In this document: one piece after another, positions 43,913 to 52,976 of the stretch
Layout of the letters: every line of letters starts with the position of its first letter
Numbering within the stretch: position 1 is the stretch's first letter
Source: Gammaproteobacteria bacterium
GTDB taxonomy: Bacteria; Pseudomonadota; Gammaproteobacteria; Burkholderiales; Sulfuricellaceae
Reading direction: 5' to 3'
Assembly: GCA_018824405.1 (NCBI GenBank)
Contig: JAHJGO010000003.1
Location: 62,001-126,000 of the forward strand
Length of the DNA: 64,000 nt
Notes under the pieces: model-generated
Told to the model about the DNA's origin: nothing
Seen by the model: only the letters and a program-made list of their open reading frames with translations
Databases searched by the model: none
Translations under genes and position numbers: made by a program

Positions 43913-46900
43913 TTACTTCCTTCCGAAAAGAGTCCATTCCTTGATCAGGGCATATAAAGCAGGGATGACGATCAGCGTCAGTATGGTCGATGAGATCATG
44001 CCGCCCACCATGGGCGCTGCGATACGGCTCATCACCTCGGAGCCGGTGCCGCTGCTCCACATGATGGGCAAGAGGCCGGCCATGATGGCCACTACGGTCA
44101 TCATCTTGGGGCGTACCCGCTCGACCGCGCCTTCCATCACCGCTGCATAGAGGTCAGCCGAAGCAAGTTGCCTGCCTTCGGCTTCCCTTTGGTTTTTAAG
44201 TTTGCTGAGCGCCTGGTCGAGGTAGATCAGCATCACCACCCCTGTTTCGGCCGCCACCCCGGCCAGGGCGATGAAGCCGACCGCCACCGCCACGGAAACG
44301 TTATAGTTCAGCGCCCACATCAGCCACACGCCTCCGACCAGCGCAAACGGCACGGACAGCATGACGATCAGGGTCTCGGTTAAACGGCGGAAATTGAGAT
44401 AGAGCAGGGTGAAGATGATCGCCAGCGTGACCGGGATGACGACTTTCATCTTTTCCTTGGCGCGTTGCATGTATTCGAACTGGCCGCTCCAGGTCGCGTA
44501 GTAGCCGGGCGGGAACTTCACCTTGTCGCGCACCGCCTGCTGTGCCTCGGCCACATAGCTGCCGATGTCGCGGTTGCGGATGTCGACGTAGATATAAGCG
44601 GAGAGCAGGGCGTTTTCTGTGCGGATGGAAGGGGCGCCTTTCACGATTTTGACCGTGGCCAGTTGCCCCAGCGGGATCATGGCGGGCGGCCCGCCCATGC
44701 CCGTGTTTACAGGCACCAGGATCTGCGTGGCGATCTGCTGTGGCGTGCTGCGCAGTTCGCGTGGATAACGCACGCTGACGCCGAAACGCTCTCTGCCTTC
44801 GACCGTGGTGGTGACGGTTTCGCCGCCCAGTGCGGATGAGATGATTTCCTGAAAATCGCCTACCGCCAGTCCATAGCGGGCCAACTGGCTGCGATCCGGC
44901 TCGATGTCGAGATACAGGCCGCCGGTCAGGCGCTCGGCATAGGCGCTGGTGGTGCCCGGTATGACCTTGACCACGCTTTCGATTTCCTTGGCCAGTTTTT
45001 CCATCTCGCCCAGATTCTTGCCGAAGACCTTGATCCCGATGGGCGTGCGGATGCCGGTTGAGAGCATGTCGATGCGGGCCTTGATGGGCATGGTCCAGGA
45101 ATTGGAAATGCCGGGTATCTGCAGGGCTGCATCGAGTTCCGCAATCAGCTTGTCGATGGTCATGCCGGGCCGCCATTCATCTTCCGGTTTGAGATTGATG
45201 ACGGTTTCGAACATTTCCAGCGGGGCCGGGTCGGTGGCGGTGTTGGCGCGACCGGCCTTGCCATAGACCGATGCGACTTCAGGAAAGCCCTTGATGATCT
45301 TGTTCTGGGTTTGCAGGGTCTCGGCGGCTTTGGTCACCGACATGCCAGGCAGGCCGGTCGGCATGTAGAACAGGGTGCCTTCATTGAGCGTGGGCATGAA
45401 TTCGCTGCCCAGCTTCGTGGCCGGATACAGGCTGATGCCCAGAACGGCAACGGCCAGCATAATGGTCAATTTTTTCCACTGCATCACCCAGGCAATAACG
45501 GGCCGATACAGCCAGATCAGAAAGCGGTTTACCGGGTTTTTCTGCTCGGGCATGATCTTGCCGCGCACGAAAATCATCATCAGCACCGGCACCAGCGTGA
45601 CAGACAGCAGCGCGGCACCGGCCATGGCAAAGGTCTTGGTGAAGGCGAGCGGCGAGAACAGGCGGCCTTCCTGCGCCTCCAGCGTGAATACCGGCAGGAA
45701 TGAGACGGTGATAATCAGGAGCGAAAAGAACAGTGCCGGGCCGACTTCCTTGCAGGCATCGATGATGGCGTTGGCGCGGGCCTCGAACCCTAACCCCTCC
45801 CCATCCCTCCCCTTGTGCGAGCATCCGCTGTGCGGATTGCCTGCTTGCCCCTTATCAGGGGAGGGGGCTCCAGCTCCTCCCCTGATAAGGGGAGGCCGGG
45901 AGGGGTTGCCTTCCAGCCGCTCCAGATGCTTGTGCGCGTTCTCGATCATGACAATGGCTGCGTCCACCATCGCGCCGATGGCAATGGCGATGCCGCCCAG
46001 ACTCATGATGTTGGAGTTCATGCCCAGGAGGCGCATGGCGATGAAGGCGATCAGCACCCCGACCGGCAGCATGATGATGGCGACCAGCGCGCTGCGCACG
46101 TGCAGCAGGAAAACCACGCATACCAAAGCGACAATGAGGCTTTCCTCCAGCAGCGTGGTCTTGAGGTTGGCGATGGCGCGTTCGATCAGGTCGGAGCGGT
46201 CGTAGACCGTTTCGATCGTCACACCTTCCGGCAGCCCGCTGGATACTTCGGCGATCTTGCGCTTGATGTTGTGGATGACTTCCAGTGCATTCTGGCCGAA
46301 ACGCGCCATGGCGATGCCGGATACCACTTCGCCTTCGCCGTTGAGTTCGGACAACCCGCGCCGTTCGTCCGGGCCGAGTTCCACACGGGCCACATCGCGC
46401 AGCAGAACGGGAATGCCGCTCTCGCTCTTGATGACCAGCATCTCGAGGTCTTTCTGGCCGCGCAGGTAGCCCTTGCCGCGCACCATGAATTCAGTTTCGG
46501 CCATTTCAATGACGCGTCCGCCCACATCGCGGTTGGAATCGCGGATGACCTTGCTGACTTCGGTGATGTGCACGCCGTAAGCCTGCAGTTTGCGCGGATC
46601 GACAACCACCTGGTACTGCTGGACGAAGCCGCCGATGCTGGCCACTTCTGCCACGCCCGGCGCCTTGCTGAGCTGATAGCGCAGATACCAGTCCTGCAGG
46701 GTGCGCAACTCGGCCAGGGTGCGGTTTTTGCCCAGCACCGCATACTGGTAAACCCATCCCACGCCGGTCGCATCCGGGCCGAGCCTTGGGGTAACGCCTT
46801 GCGGCAGGCTGCCGGAAAGCGAGGTGAGATATTCCAGCACCCGCGAGCGTGCCCAGTAGATGTCGGTGCCGTCCTCGAAAATGACGTAGACAAAGGACGC

Positions 46901-47167
46901 GCCAAAGAACGAGAAACCGCGCACTACCTTGGACTTCGGCACCGAGAGCATGGCCGTGGTGAGCGGATAGGTGACCTGGTCCTCCACGACTTGCGGTGCC
47001 TGACCTGAATACTCGGTATACAGGATGACCTGCACGTCGGACAGGTCGGGCAGGGCGTCCAGAGGTGTCTTGAGGACAGCGTAGATTCCGCCGCCGATAA
47101 TGGCCGCGGTGGCCAGCAGCACCAGAAAGATATTCCGCGCCGACCATTCGATGATGCGATTGAGCAT
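43913..47167 (-). CDS. cusA: Copper/silver-type RND efflux pump (CusA family) with insert
   Basis: A 1084-residue inner-membrane HME-RND pump starting MLNRIIEWSARNIFLV with the family pattern GAMVDAAIVMIENAHKHLE in helix 4. Compared with ordinary CusA (~1045 residues) it has an extra ~44 residues (about 419-462) between that helix and DACKEVGPALFFSLL, translated from a palindromic repeat (see 45782-45913). The insert contains Pro-, Gly-rich sequence in a cytoplasmic loop and may be tolerated. The gene sits in a full cus-like operon (small secreted protein, CusF-like, TolC, CusB, CusA, cytochrome, DUF302). Copper/silver specificity is inferred from CusF and the adaptor. Confidence 0.92.
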   Translation of the reverse strand: MLNRIIEWSARNIFLVLLATAAIIGGGIYAVLKTPLDALPDLSDVQVILYTEYSGQAPQVVEDQVTYPLTTAMLSVPKSKVVRGFSFFGASFVYVIFEDGTDIYWARSRVLEYLTSLSGSLPQGVTPRLGPDATGVGWVYQYAVLGKNRTLAELRTLQDWYLRYQLSKAPGVAEVASIGGFVQQYQVVVDPRKLQAYGVHITEVSKVIRDSNRDVGGRVIEMAETEFMVRGKGYLRGQKDLEMLVIKSESGIPVLLRDVARVELGPDERRGLSELNGEGEVVSGIAMARFGQNALEVIHNIKRKIAEVSSGLPEGVTIETVYDRSDLIERAIANLKTTLLEESLIVALVCVVFLLHVRSALVAIIMLPVGVLIAFIAMRLLGMNSNIMSLGGIAIAIGAMVDAAIVMIENAHKHLERLEGNPSRPPLIRGGAGAPSPDKGQAGNPHSGCSHKGRDGEGLGFEARANAIIDACKEVGPALFFSLLIITVSFLPVFTLEAQEGRLFSPLAFTKTFAMAGAALLSVTLVPVLMMIFVRGKIMPEQKNPVNRFLIWLYRPVIAWVMQWKKLTIMLAVAVLGISLYPATKLGSEFMPTLNEGTLFYMPTGLPGMSVTKAAETLQTQNKIIKGFPEVASVYGKAGRANTATDPAPLEMFETVINLKPEDEWRPGMTIDKLIAELDAALQIPGISNSWTMPIKARIDMLSTGIRTPIGIKVFGKNLGEMEKLAKEIESVVKVIPGTTSAYAERLTGGLYLDIEPDRSQLARYGLAVGDFQEIISSALGGETVTTTVEGRERFGVSVRYPRELRSTPQQIATQILVPVNTGMGGPPAMIPLGQLATVKIVKGAPSIRTENALLSAYIYVDIRNRDIGSYVAEAQQAVRDKVKFPPGYYATWSGQFEYMQRAKEKMKVVIPVTLAIIFTLLYLNFRRLTETLIVMLSVPFALVGGVWLMWALNYNVSVAVAVGFIALAGVAAETGVVMLIYLDQALSKLKNQREAEGRQLASADLYAAVMEGAVERVRPKMMTVVAIMAGLLPIMWSSGTGSEVMSRIAAPMVGGMISSTILTLIVIPALYALIKEWTLFGRK
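45782..45913. repeat. REP-like palindromic element inserted in the pump gene
   Basis: An in-frame segment of about 132 bp, C-rich on the left and G-rich on the right. Its core has 17-bp perfect arms CCCCTTATCAGGGGAGG (45848-45864) and CCTCCCCTGATAAGGGG (45876-45892). Outer parts (AACCCCTCCCC near 45789 and GGGAGGGGTT near 45898-45907) are also inverted. The length is a multiple of three with no stop in the pump frame. A related fragment is at 21943-21970. Confidence 0.8.
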
Positions 47168-47168
47168 A

Positions 47169-48602
47169 TTAGTGCTCCTTGCTGGCAGTATCGGCAGTCG
47201 CTTCGGGCTGGGACTGCTTGCTCACCAGGCTGCTGAAAGCGGCCTTGAGATTACTCTCAGAGTCGATCAGGAAATTGGCCGAGACCACGACTTTTTCGCC
47301 TTCACCCAAACCCTCCAGCACTTCTACATGATCACTGCTCTGGCTGCCGAGCTTGACGTCGCGCGGCTCGAAGCGGCCTTCGGCCAGTTCCACCAGCACG
47401 CTCTGGCGTTTGCCGCCGTAGATGACGGCGGAAGTGGGAATGGTCAGCACCTTGCCTTTGCTCGGTACGCTCAGTTCGATGTCGGCATACATGGCGGGCT
47501 TGAGCAGCATGCCGGGATTGTCCATTTCCAGGCGGACCGGCACGGTGCGCGTCTGGGCATTCAGGGTGGGGTAGACGTAGGTCAGCCTGGCCTCGAACTC
47601 CTTGCCGGGATAGGCGTTGAAACGGACCCTGGCCATCTGCCCCGATCTGACCATGGCCATGTCCTGCTCGAAGACGTCCGCCAGAACCCACACTGAAGAA
47701 AGATCGGCAATCTGGTAAAGCACGTCGCCCGGCATGAAGCGCATGCCTTGCACGGCTTTTTTCTCCATGATGATGCCGCTGGCCGGCGAGCGGTAGGTGA
47801 GGGTATGGCGTGCTTCCGGGTTCTGGCTAAGGGCTTTCAGTTGCTCAGCCGAGATGTCCCAGTTCTTCATGCGCGCCAGGCTGGCATCGGCGAGTTGCTT
47901 CATGCCCGACTTCGCCTCCGGGCTGGCGTTGGCCAGGGCTTGCTGACCCTGGAGGGCGATGGCGTATTCTCTCTGGGTGGAAACCAGTTCCGGGCTGTAT
48001 ACCTCGAGCAGGGGCTGACCGCGTTTCACCTGGGCGCCCGTGGTATTGACGTGCAGGCGCTCGATCCAGCCTTCGAATTTGGGCGAGATGGTGTAGGTCA
48101 TGCGCTCATTGGCTTCGACCCGGCCGACGGCATGGACCATTCGGGACAATTCGCGCAGCGTCGCAGCCTCGGTGCGCACCCCCAGTTTCTGGATTTTATA
48201 GGTGCTGATTTTCACCTGTCCGGCTGTGCCAGGGTTGCCGCTTTCTTCATCCTCGTACACCGGGATGTAGTCCATCCCCATTTCGTCTTTTTTGGGGGCG
48301 GCAGAAGTATCGGGCTGGCCCATCGGGTTACGGTAGTAGAGAATCTTGCGTTCTTTCTTGGTTGGCTCCACTTCATCCTCGTAGACCGGAATGTAGTCCA
48401 TGCCCATCTCATCCTTCTTGGGAACGGGCGAAGTATCGGGCTGCCCCATCGGATTGCGGTAATAGAGAACCTTGCGCTCCATCTTGACGGTATCTGGGGT
48501 GACAGAGGTTGTGCCGGTTTGTTTCATGCCCAGCCAGTAGCCTGCCCCAAGCGCAATGCTGGTCACGAGTGCCAGCAGCACAATGATTGTTCTGGTTTTC
48601 AT
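47169..48602 (-). CDS. cusB: RND adaptor CusB-like with duplicated metal-binding-like motif
   Basis: A 477-residue periplasmic adaptor with one N-terminal membrane/signal segment (~5-26). Residues 42-118 contain two copies, 41 residues apart, of a YYRNPMGQPDTS...DEMGMDYIPVYEDE unit, a variant of the heavy-metal-binding domain found at the N-terminus of CusB-type proteins; Met-rich DEMGMDY could bind copper or silver. The usual membrane-fusion modules follow (beta-barrel and barrel-sandwich, e.g. YRSPASGIIMEKKAVQG). It overlaps the TolC-type gene by four bases and ends one base before cusA. Confidence 0.92.
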   Translation of the reverse strand: MKTRTIIVLLALVTSIALGAGYWLGMKQTGTTSVTPDTVKMERKVLYYRNPMGQPDTSPVPKKDEMGMDYIPVYEDEVEPTKKERKILYYRNPMGQPDTSAAPKKDEMGMDYIPVYEDEESGNPGTAGQVKISTYKIQKLGVRTEAATLRELSRMVHAVGRVEANERMTYTISPKFEGWIERLHVNTTGAQVKRGQPLLEVYSPELVSTQREYAIALQGQQALANASPEAKSGMKQLADASLARMKNWDISAEQLKALSQNPEARHTLTYRSPASGIIMEKKAVQGMRFMPGDVLYQIADLSSVWVLADVFEQDMAMVRSGQMARVRFNAYPGKEFEARLTYVYPTLNAQTRTVPVRLEMDNPGMLLKPAMYADIELSVPSKGKVLTIPTSAVIYGGKRQSVLVELAEGRFEPRDVKLGSQSSDHVEVLEGLGEGEKVVVSANFLIDSESNLKAAFSSLVSKQSQPEATADTASKEH

Positions 48603-49876
48603 AAATCTTCTCCCAACAGGCGTTCGATTTCGGCCAGGCGTTTTTGAGCTTCGCCCTGGGCCTTGAGTGCGTCCAGCCTGGCTTTGAGCATCAGGCGCTG
48701 GGCGTCCAGCAGGGTGGCGAAATTCACCTTGCCGTTTTCATATCCGGCCAGCGCGGCCTTGAAGCTCAGTTCTGCCTGCGGCAGCTGGCTGTTTTGTGCG
48801 AGATTCTCGATCCGGCGTGTGGCATCCAGCTCGGAAAGGTTTTCCGCCAGATCGGCAAGAAGCTGGTTCCGGGTGGCATCCCTGCGAGATTCGGCTGCTG
48901 CCAGCATGAACTGTGCCTCGCGCTCCTGTGAGCGGCGGCTGGACTGCTGCAACGGAATGTTGAACTCGACCATCATGCCCCACGCATCCACGCGATTGCC
49001 GGTTTGCAGCGGTGAAAGGCCGAGATTGAAATCCGGGTAGCGATTGCGGTAAACCAGTTCGCGGTTTTTCGTGGCAGCGTTGACGCGCGCCGCCTCGGTA
49101 GACAGTTGCGGATTACGGGCGTGCAGCTTGTCCTCTAGCGAGCTCTGGTCCTGTTTCAAGATGGCTGGAAGAGTACGTAGCATGACCGGGGCAGCCAGGG
49201 GTGCGGTGGCGGGACGGTAGAGCAGGGCATTCAGCCTGACCTTGCTGTGATGGACAGCATTTTCCAGTTCCACCAGGTCACTGCGAATCCCGGTCTGTTC
49301 GAGCTGCGCACGGATGACGTCCTGTTGCGGGACGAGGCCGCTGGCATAGCGCGCCTGGGCGATTTTTTCCAGGCTCTGTGTCAGGTCGAGCAATTCACGG
49401 GTCAGGATTTCAGCGCGGGAAAAGACATAATACTGGGCGTAGCTGGTCTTGATGCGTGCTGCCAGATCTTCCCAGCTTGTGTTGATGCGGCCCTGTGCCT
49501 GTTGCGCTTCGGCTTCGGCAAGCTCGCGCCTGAGGTCGCGTTTGCCCCAGAACGGCACTGCCTGAATCAGTGTGTATTTAGTGCTGCCAGCCGTGCCCGG
49601 CAGCAGATTGACGCTGGAAGCCGTTCCCTGCCGGGTGATGTCCTGTAGCTCGGTACGCAGCATGGGGTCCGGCAAGGCACCGGCGGAATTAATCCGTTCA
49701 GATGCAGCCTGTGCTTCATGCCGCATGGCAGCGAGCTCGGGATTAACGTCGCGGGCCAGCTTCAGCAGGCTTTCCACATTGGCGCCCGGCAAGGGTTCTG
49801 CAACTGCCGGCAATGCGAACAGCAGGGCGAGCAAAGCCGCTGTTACCGGCGTGATGATACGGCGTTTGGGTTTCAT
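48599..49876 (-). CDS. TolC-family outer-membrane factor (CusC type)
   Basis: A 425-residue exported protein with signal peptide (VTAALLALLFALPAVA) and two TolC-like helical repeats. It should form the outer-membrane channel for the CusBA-like pump encoded downstream. The stop overlaps the adaptor start by four bases. Sequence similarity by eye to the outer-membrane factor of the first operon (20668-21936) is weak, as expected for a different subfamily. Confidence 0.9.
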   Translation of the reverse strand: MKPKRRIITPVTAALLALLFALPAVAEPLPGANVESLLKLARDVNPELAAMRHEAQAASERINSAGALPDPMLRTELQDITRQGTASSVNLLPGTAGSTKYTLIQAVPFWGKRDLRRELAEAEAQQAQGRINTSWEDLAARIKTSYAQYYVFSRAEILTRELLDLTQSLEKIAQARYASGLVPQQDVIRAQLEQTGIRSDLVELENAVHHSKVRLNALLYRPATAPLAAPVMLRTLPAILKQDQSSLEDKLHARNPQLSTEAARVNAATKNRELVYRNRYPDFNLGLSPLQTGNRVDAWGMMVEFNIPLQQSSRRSQEREAQFMLAAAESRRDATRNQLLADLAENLSELDATRRIENLAQNSQLPQAELSFKAALAGYENGKVNFATLLDAQRLMLKARLDALKAQGEAQKRLAEIERLLGEDL

Positions 49877-49934
49877 GGCCGTGGTTCTCCAGGAATGGAA
49901 CCGCAGACAGCACCAGGCTGCCCGCGTGCCAGGT

Positions 49935-50234
49935 TTACTTGACAGCTTCGATGTGGGAAATCACATAGCCGACCTTGGGGTCCTTGGTGAGGCCAAAGGA
50001 AATGACCTGTCCGGGTTTTGCCTCGGACAGGATTTTCCGGTCGGCGACCTTGATGTCCATGGTCATGGCGGGCCATTTGAGAGCAGGAATCGCTTCGTGG
50101 GAAATATTCAGCGACCCGGTATCGTTGTTGATTTTGTTGACCGTGCCCTTGCCGTTGGCCACATCTGCAGCGTGCAGGGAGAAGGCCGCCAGCATGGCGA
50201 AGGCGGCGATGAAGGCGTTCAGCGCTTTTTTCAT
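49935..50234 (-). CDS. CusF-like periplasmic copper-binding protein
   Basis: A 99-residue exported protein (signal peptide MKKALNAFIAAFAMLAAFSLHAA) with the small CusF barrel. The metal site is recognisable in HEAIPALKWPAMTMDIKV: a His, a Trp that can cap Cu(I) or Ag(I), and two Met. It would hand the metal to the CusCBA-like pump. The frame is open to 50267, but ATG at 50234 gives a normal signal peptide. It is 58 bp upstream of the TolC-type gene. Confidence 0.92.
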   Translation of the reverse strand: MKKALNAFIAAFAMLAAFSLHAADVANGKGTVNKINNDTGSLNISHEAIPALKWPAMTMDIKVADRKILSEAKPGQVISFGLTKDPKVGYVISHIEAVK

Positions 50235-50317
50235 GATATGTTTTCCTTGATGAGATGCGTCATCCATGCAAATGGCACAGGGCGCAATTGCATGGTTTCA
50301 GTTTGAAACGGAAAGAC

Positions 50318-50689
50318 TCAGGAAAAAAATGCGAGGGGGGGGCGTTGCAGTTGCTCAGGGAAGAGCGGGGAGAAGGCTGTTTTTAAGGGGTGTTGAAATA
50401 ATTTGCTGCTCTCCGTGCCAAGCGCAAGCGGAAGCATGATCAGCGCGGGCTGGGCGATCAGATGGCAGGAGAAGCAGTTGTCGCAGGCCGTGCCACTGTC
50501 GACCATGGTATCTTCATGCTGTACGGAGGCTTTCTGCCCGTGGCATGCTTCATGTTCGCCCGCAGCCATCTGTATCGAGGCATCTTCATGCTGGTGCAGG
50601 CAAAAGGACATAGCCTCGCTGGCATAGCCCTGCAAGGGCAGCCACACGAGCATGAAAGCAAGCAGCAGTCGGGTGAAGAAAATTTTCAT
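50318..50689 (-). CDS. Small secreted Cys/His-rich protein heading copper operon
   Basis: A 123-residue protein with signal peptide (FFTRLLLAFMLVWLPLQGYA). The mature N-terminal half is crowded with potential ligands: FCLHQHED, GEHEACHGQ, VQHED and CDNCFSCH. No named family is recognised; CopL- and DUF2946-like leader proteins of copper operons look similar in style. It is the first gene of the cus-like operon, so copper binding or sensing is inferred. CFSCH resembles a CxxCH haem motif, but a haem role seems unlikely in so short a Cys/His cluster. Confidence 0.72.
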   Translation of the reverse strand: MKIFFTRLLLAFMLVWLPLQGYASEAMSFCLHQHEDASIQMAAGEHEACHGQKASVQHEDTMVDSGTACDNCFSCHLIAQPALIMLPLALGTESSKLFQHPLKTAFSPLFPEQLQRPPLAFFS

Positions 50690-50721
50690 GAATCTGGGTA
50701 AGTCATGATGGAATGGTTCTC

Positions 50722-50750
50722 AATATACTTGTGACATGCCTGCAGCGCAA
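50722..50750 (-). promoter_or_regulatory. Candidate sigma-70 promoter of the copper operon
   Basis: On the minus strand, TTGCGC (50745-50750) and TATATT (50722-50727) are separated by 17 bp, 33 bp upstream of the first operon gene. No CueR- or CusR-type box was evident by eye. Confidence 0.4.
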
Positions 50751-50842
50751 CAAGTTCGACGATGTATGTCTGCACCTGCTTGACATGCATGATACGTACG
50801 GCACAATGTTCTGGAAAAGCCTGCAGGCAGCGAAAGGAATCC

Positions 50843-52294
50843 ATGTTTGAAAAGCTGAAATCCATCTTCAATACGCAGCCATCCGAACCGGTCAGCGTCG
50901 AAGAAAAACCTGTTGTGCAGGAGCCTTTGCCTGAACTGCTTCCCGACGAGGGCAAACCAGATGCTTCGCCCTATGACGCAAAACGGGTGGACACGGGCGA
51001 GGCTGCCGCGCAGGAGGTGGTTACCAGTCTGCTCGATATTGAAACCAACGGACAACGCAATGACGCGGTGGCGCTACGGCTACGCTTCCTGCGGCGCGAA
51101 CCGGTGCTGGATCGCTCAGAGCACCTGATCGGCTATGAACTGGCGTTGCGCAACCGGCACTCTCTGGCCGAAATAAAACCGGACGATACCGTGTTGTTGA
51201 TGCATGACCAGATGCTCATCAAGAGCATTCTGGATCTGGGTGCTGAGCGCCTGCTGCAGGGCAAGATGGCCTTCATCAATATTTCTCCGGTTTTTCTCGA
51301 TCACCCGCTACTGGAAAGATTGCCAGGTAAAAACGTGGTGCTTGTCCTGCAGCCGCAGGAAGAATTTGCTGAGCAGATTCTGGCACGTTGTCGTCAGCTA
51401 AAGGAGCGTGGCTTCAAATTTGCCGTGGATAACCCGCGCAATCGGCCCGAATATTTGCCTTGGTGCCAGATTGCCGATTACGTGCGATTCGATATCTCCC
51501 AAACTGATGCGCTTGAATTGAGCAAAGAGATCGTCGCTATCCTGAAAGTGTCAGTACGCCCGCTTATTGCTGTCGGTGTGAATTCGGAAGAACATCTGGA
51601 GGCCTGCCGCAAACTGGCATTCAACTATTTCGAGGGATATTACTTCACCAGGCCCCAACTCACAGCCCCTCATCGTCTGGACAATCATCGTCTCAAGGTG
51701 ATCGAACTGCTTAATCTGGTGCGCAGTCACGCAGAGATCAAGGAACTCGAGGCGAGCGTCAAGCGCGATGCGGCCATAACCTTCAAGATACTGCGCTACA
51801 TCAATTCGCCGGTGAACGGCTTTCGGCAGGAAATCCGTTCCATTGCTCATGCCATGACGCTGCTGGGTTACGACCAGCTCTATCGCTGGCTGACGCTGCT
51901 GCTGTTTACCAGCGAAAAAGCTGATCCCCGTAGCCAGGTGCTGCTTAAAAATGCGCTGGTACGGGCTCGAATGGTGGAATTGCTGGGCAAGGAAAAGATT
52001 TCCAGTGCGGAACAGGATGGCTTGTTCCTGGTGGGGATTCTTTCGCTGCTGGAAGCGCTGTTGAATATTCCAATGGAAAAAGCACTGGAAGGCTTTCACC
52101 TTCCGCAACAGGTCTCGCTGGCATTGCTGAAAGGAGAGGGCATATACGCACCCTATCTCGATCTGGCCATCGCATGCGAAGAATTCGAGCAGGAGCAGAT
52201 CGAGTTGCTGGCGGCAGTCTGCGGCCTGGATGCAGCCAAGGTCAATGCCGCGCATGTGGACGCGTTGGTGTGGGCTGAAGACATTGAAAATTAA
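50843..52294 (+). CDS. EAL-HDOD (YuxH-type) signalling protein, EAL degenerate
   Basis: A 483-residue cytoplasmic protein. After a variable ~75-residue N-terminus, residues ~80-270 resemble an EAL domain, but the catalytic DDFG motif is replaced by VDNPRN and the EAL motif reads GYELALR, so c-di-GMP hydrolysis is unlikely; it may bind the nucleotide or only partners. Residues ~275-470 form an HDOD domain (ELEASVKRDAAITFKILRYI). ATG at 50843 is chosen; the frame is open upstream. A weak promoter with TTGACA at 50780 precedes it. It stands alone between the copper operon and the TetR operon. Confidence 0.87.
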   Translation: MFEKLKSIFNTQPSEPVSVEEKPVVQEPLPELLPDEGKPDASPYDAKRVDTGEAAAQEVVTSLLDIETNGQRNDAVALRLRFLRREPVLDRSEHLIGYELALRNRHSLAEIKPDDTVLLMHDQMLIKSILDLGAERLLQGKMAFINISPVFLDHPLLERLPGKNVVLVLQPQEEFAEQILARCRQLKERGFKFAVDNPRNRPEYLPWCQIADYVRFDISQTDALELSKEIVAILKVSVRPLIAVGVNSEEHLEACRKLAFNYFEGYYFTRPQLTAPHRLDNHRLKVIELLNLVRSHAEIKELEASVKRDAAITFKILRYINSPVNGFRQEIRSIAHAMTLLGYDQLYRWLTLLLFTSEKADPRSQVLLKNALVRARMVELLGKEKISSAEQDGLFLVGILSLLEALLNIPMEKALEGFHLPQQVSLALLKGEGIYAPYLDLAIACEEFEQEQIELLAAVCGLDAAKVNAAHVDALVWAEDIEN

Positions 52295-52309
52295 GTGCGT
52301 CGAAGTGAT

Positions 52310-52353
52310 TTGACGTGCGTTTTAAGTTTGGATAAGATAGTAATCAATTACTA
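52310..52353 (+). promoter_or_regulatory. TetR operon promoter with overlapping operator
   Basis: -35 TTGACG (52310-52315), 17 bp, -10 TAAGAT (52333-52338). A perfect palindrome TAGTAAT-CA-ATTACTA (52338-52353) starts in the -10 box and covers the likely start of transcription, as expected for an autorepressing TetR protein. The regulator's ATG is at 52368. Confidence 0.7.
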
Positions 52354-52367
52354 CCTTCGGATTTTTC

Positions 52368-52976
52368 ATGCAAGTCATCTCGAAACACCTGCCTGCGGGT
52401 GAGCGCCGGATTGTTACCGTTGAAACGGTGGTGGAACTGGCCGCAGAGCAGAACCCCAGCGACATTACCACCGCAGCCATCGCCAAGAAAATGAACCTTA
52501 CCCAGGGCGCCTTGTTTCGTCATTTCCCCAGCAAGGATGCTATCTGGCAGGCGGTTATGGAGTGGGTGGCCGAGCAGCTGATGGCACGCGTTGACCAGGC
52601 CGCGGAGCCGGCTGCAAGTCCATTGGCTGCATTGGAGGCCGTATTCATGGCGCATATCGAATTCGTGTCAGCGCATCCCGGCGTGCCGCGTATGCTGTTT
52701 GGCGAATTGCAGCGTCCTGCGGATTCTCTGCCCAAGCGTGTGGCACGCACCCTGATCTGTCGATATGCCGAGCGCCTGTCGAGCCTGATCGAAGCCGGCA
52801 AAACGTGTGGCGAAATTGATAAGAAAGTGAATGTGGATGCTGCCTCCACGCTGTTCATAGGCATGATCCAGGGACTGGTCATGCAATCAATGCTGGAGGG
52901 AAACACCAAGCATATGCTGGCAGAAGCACCAAACGTATTTACAATCTATCGCCGAGGTATTGAGGTAGCACGATGA
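52368..52976 (+). CDS. TetR/AcrR-family regulator
   Basis: A 202-residue repressor with an N-terminal helix-turn-helix (DITTAAIAKKMNLTQGALFRH) and a helical ligand-binding domain. It is the first gene of an operon with a HlyD-type adaptor, ABC permease and ATPase (52973-56062), overlapping the adaptor start by four bases. The palindrome at 52338-52353 is a likely operator, so the exporter is probably induced by a ligand of this protein. The ligand is unknown. Confidence 0.92.
   Translation: MQVISKHLPAGERRIVTVETVVELAAEQNPSDITTAAIAKKMNLTQGALFRHFPSKDAIWQAVMEWVAEQLMARVDQAAEPAASPLAALEAVFMAHIEFVSAHPGVPRMLFGELQRPADSLPKRVARTLICRYAERLSSLIEAGKTCGEIDKKVNVDAASTLFIGMIQGLVMQSMLEGNTKHMLAEAPNVFTIYRRGIEVAR

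Noticed and set aside
45815-47008. Antisense open frame (397 codons) opposite the copper pump gene
   Set aside because: Shadow of the real gene on the other strand; no family resemblance.
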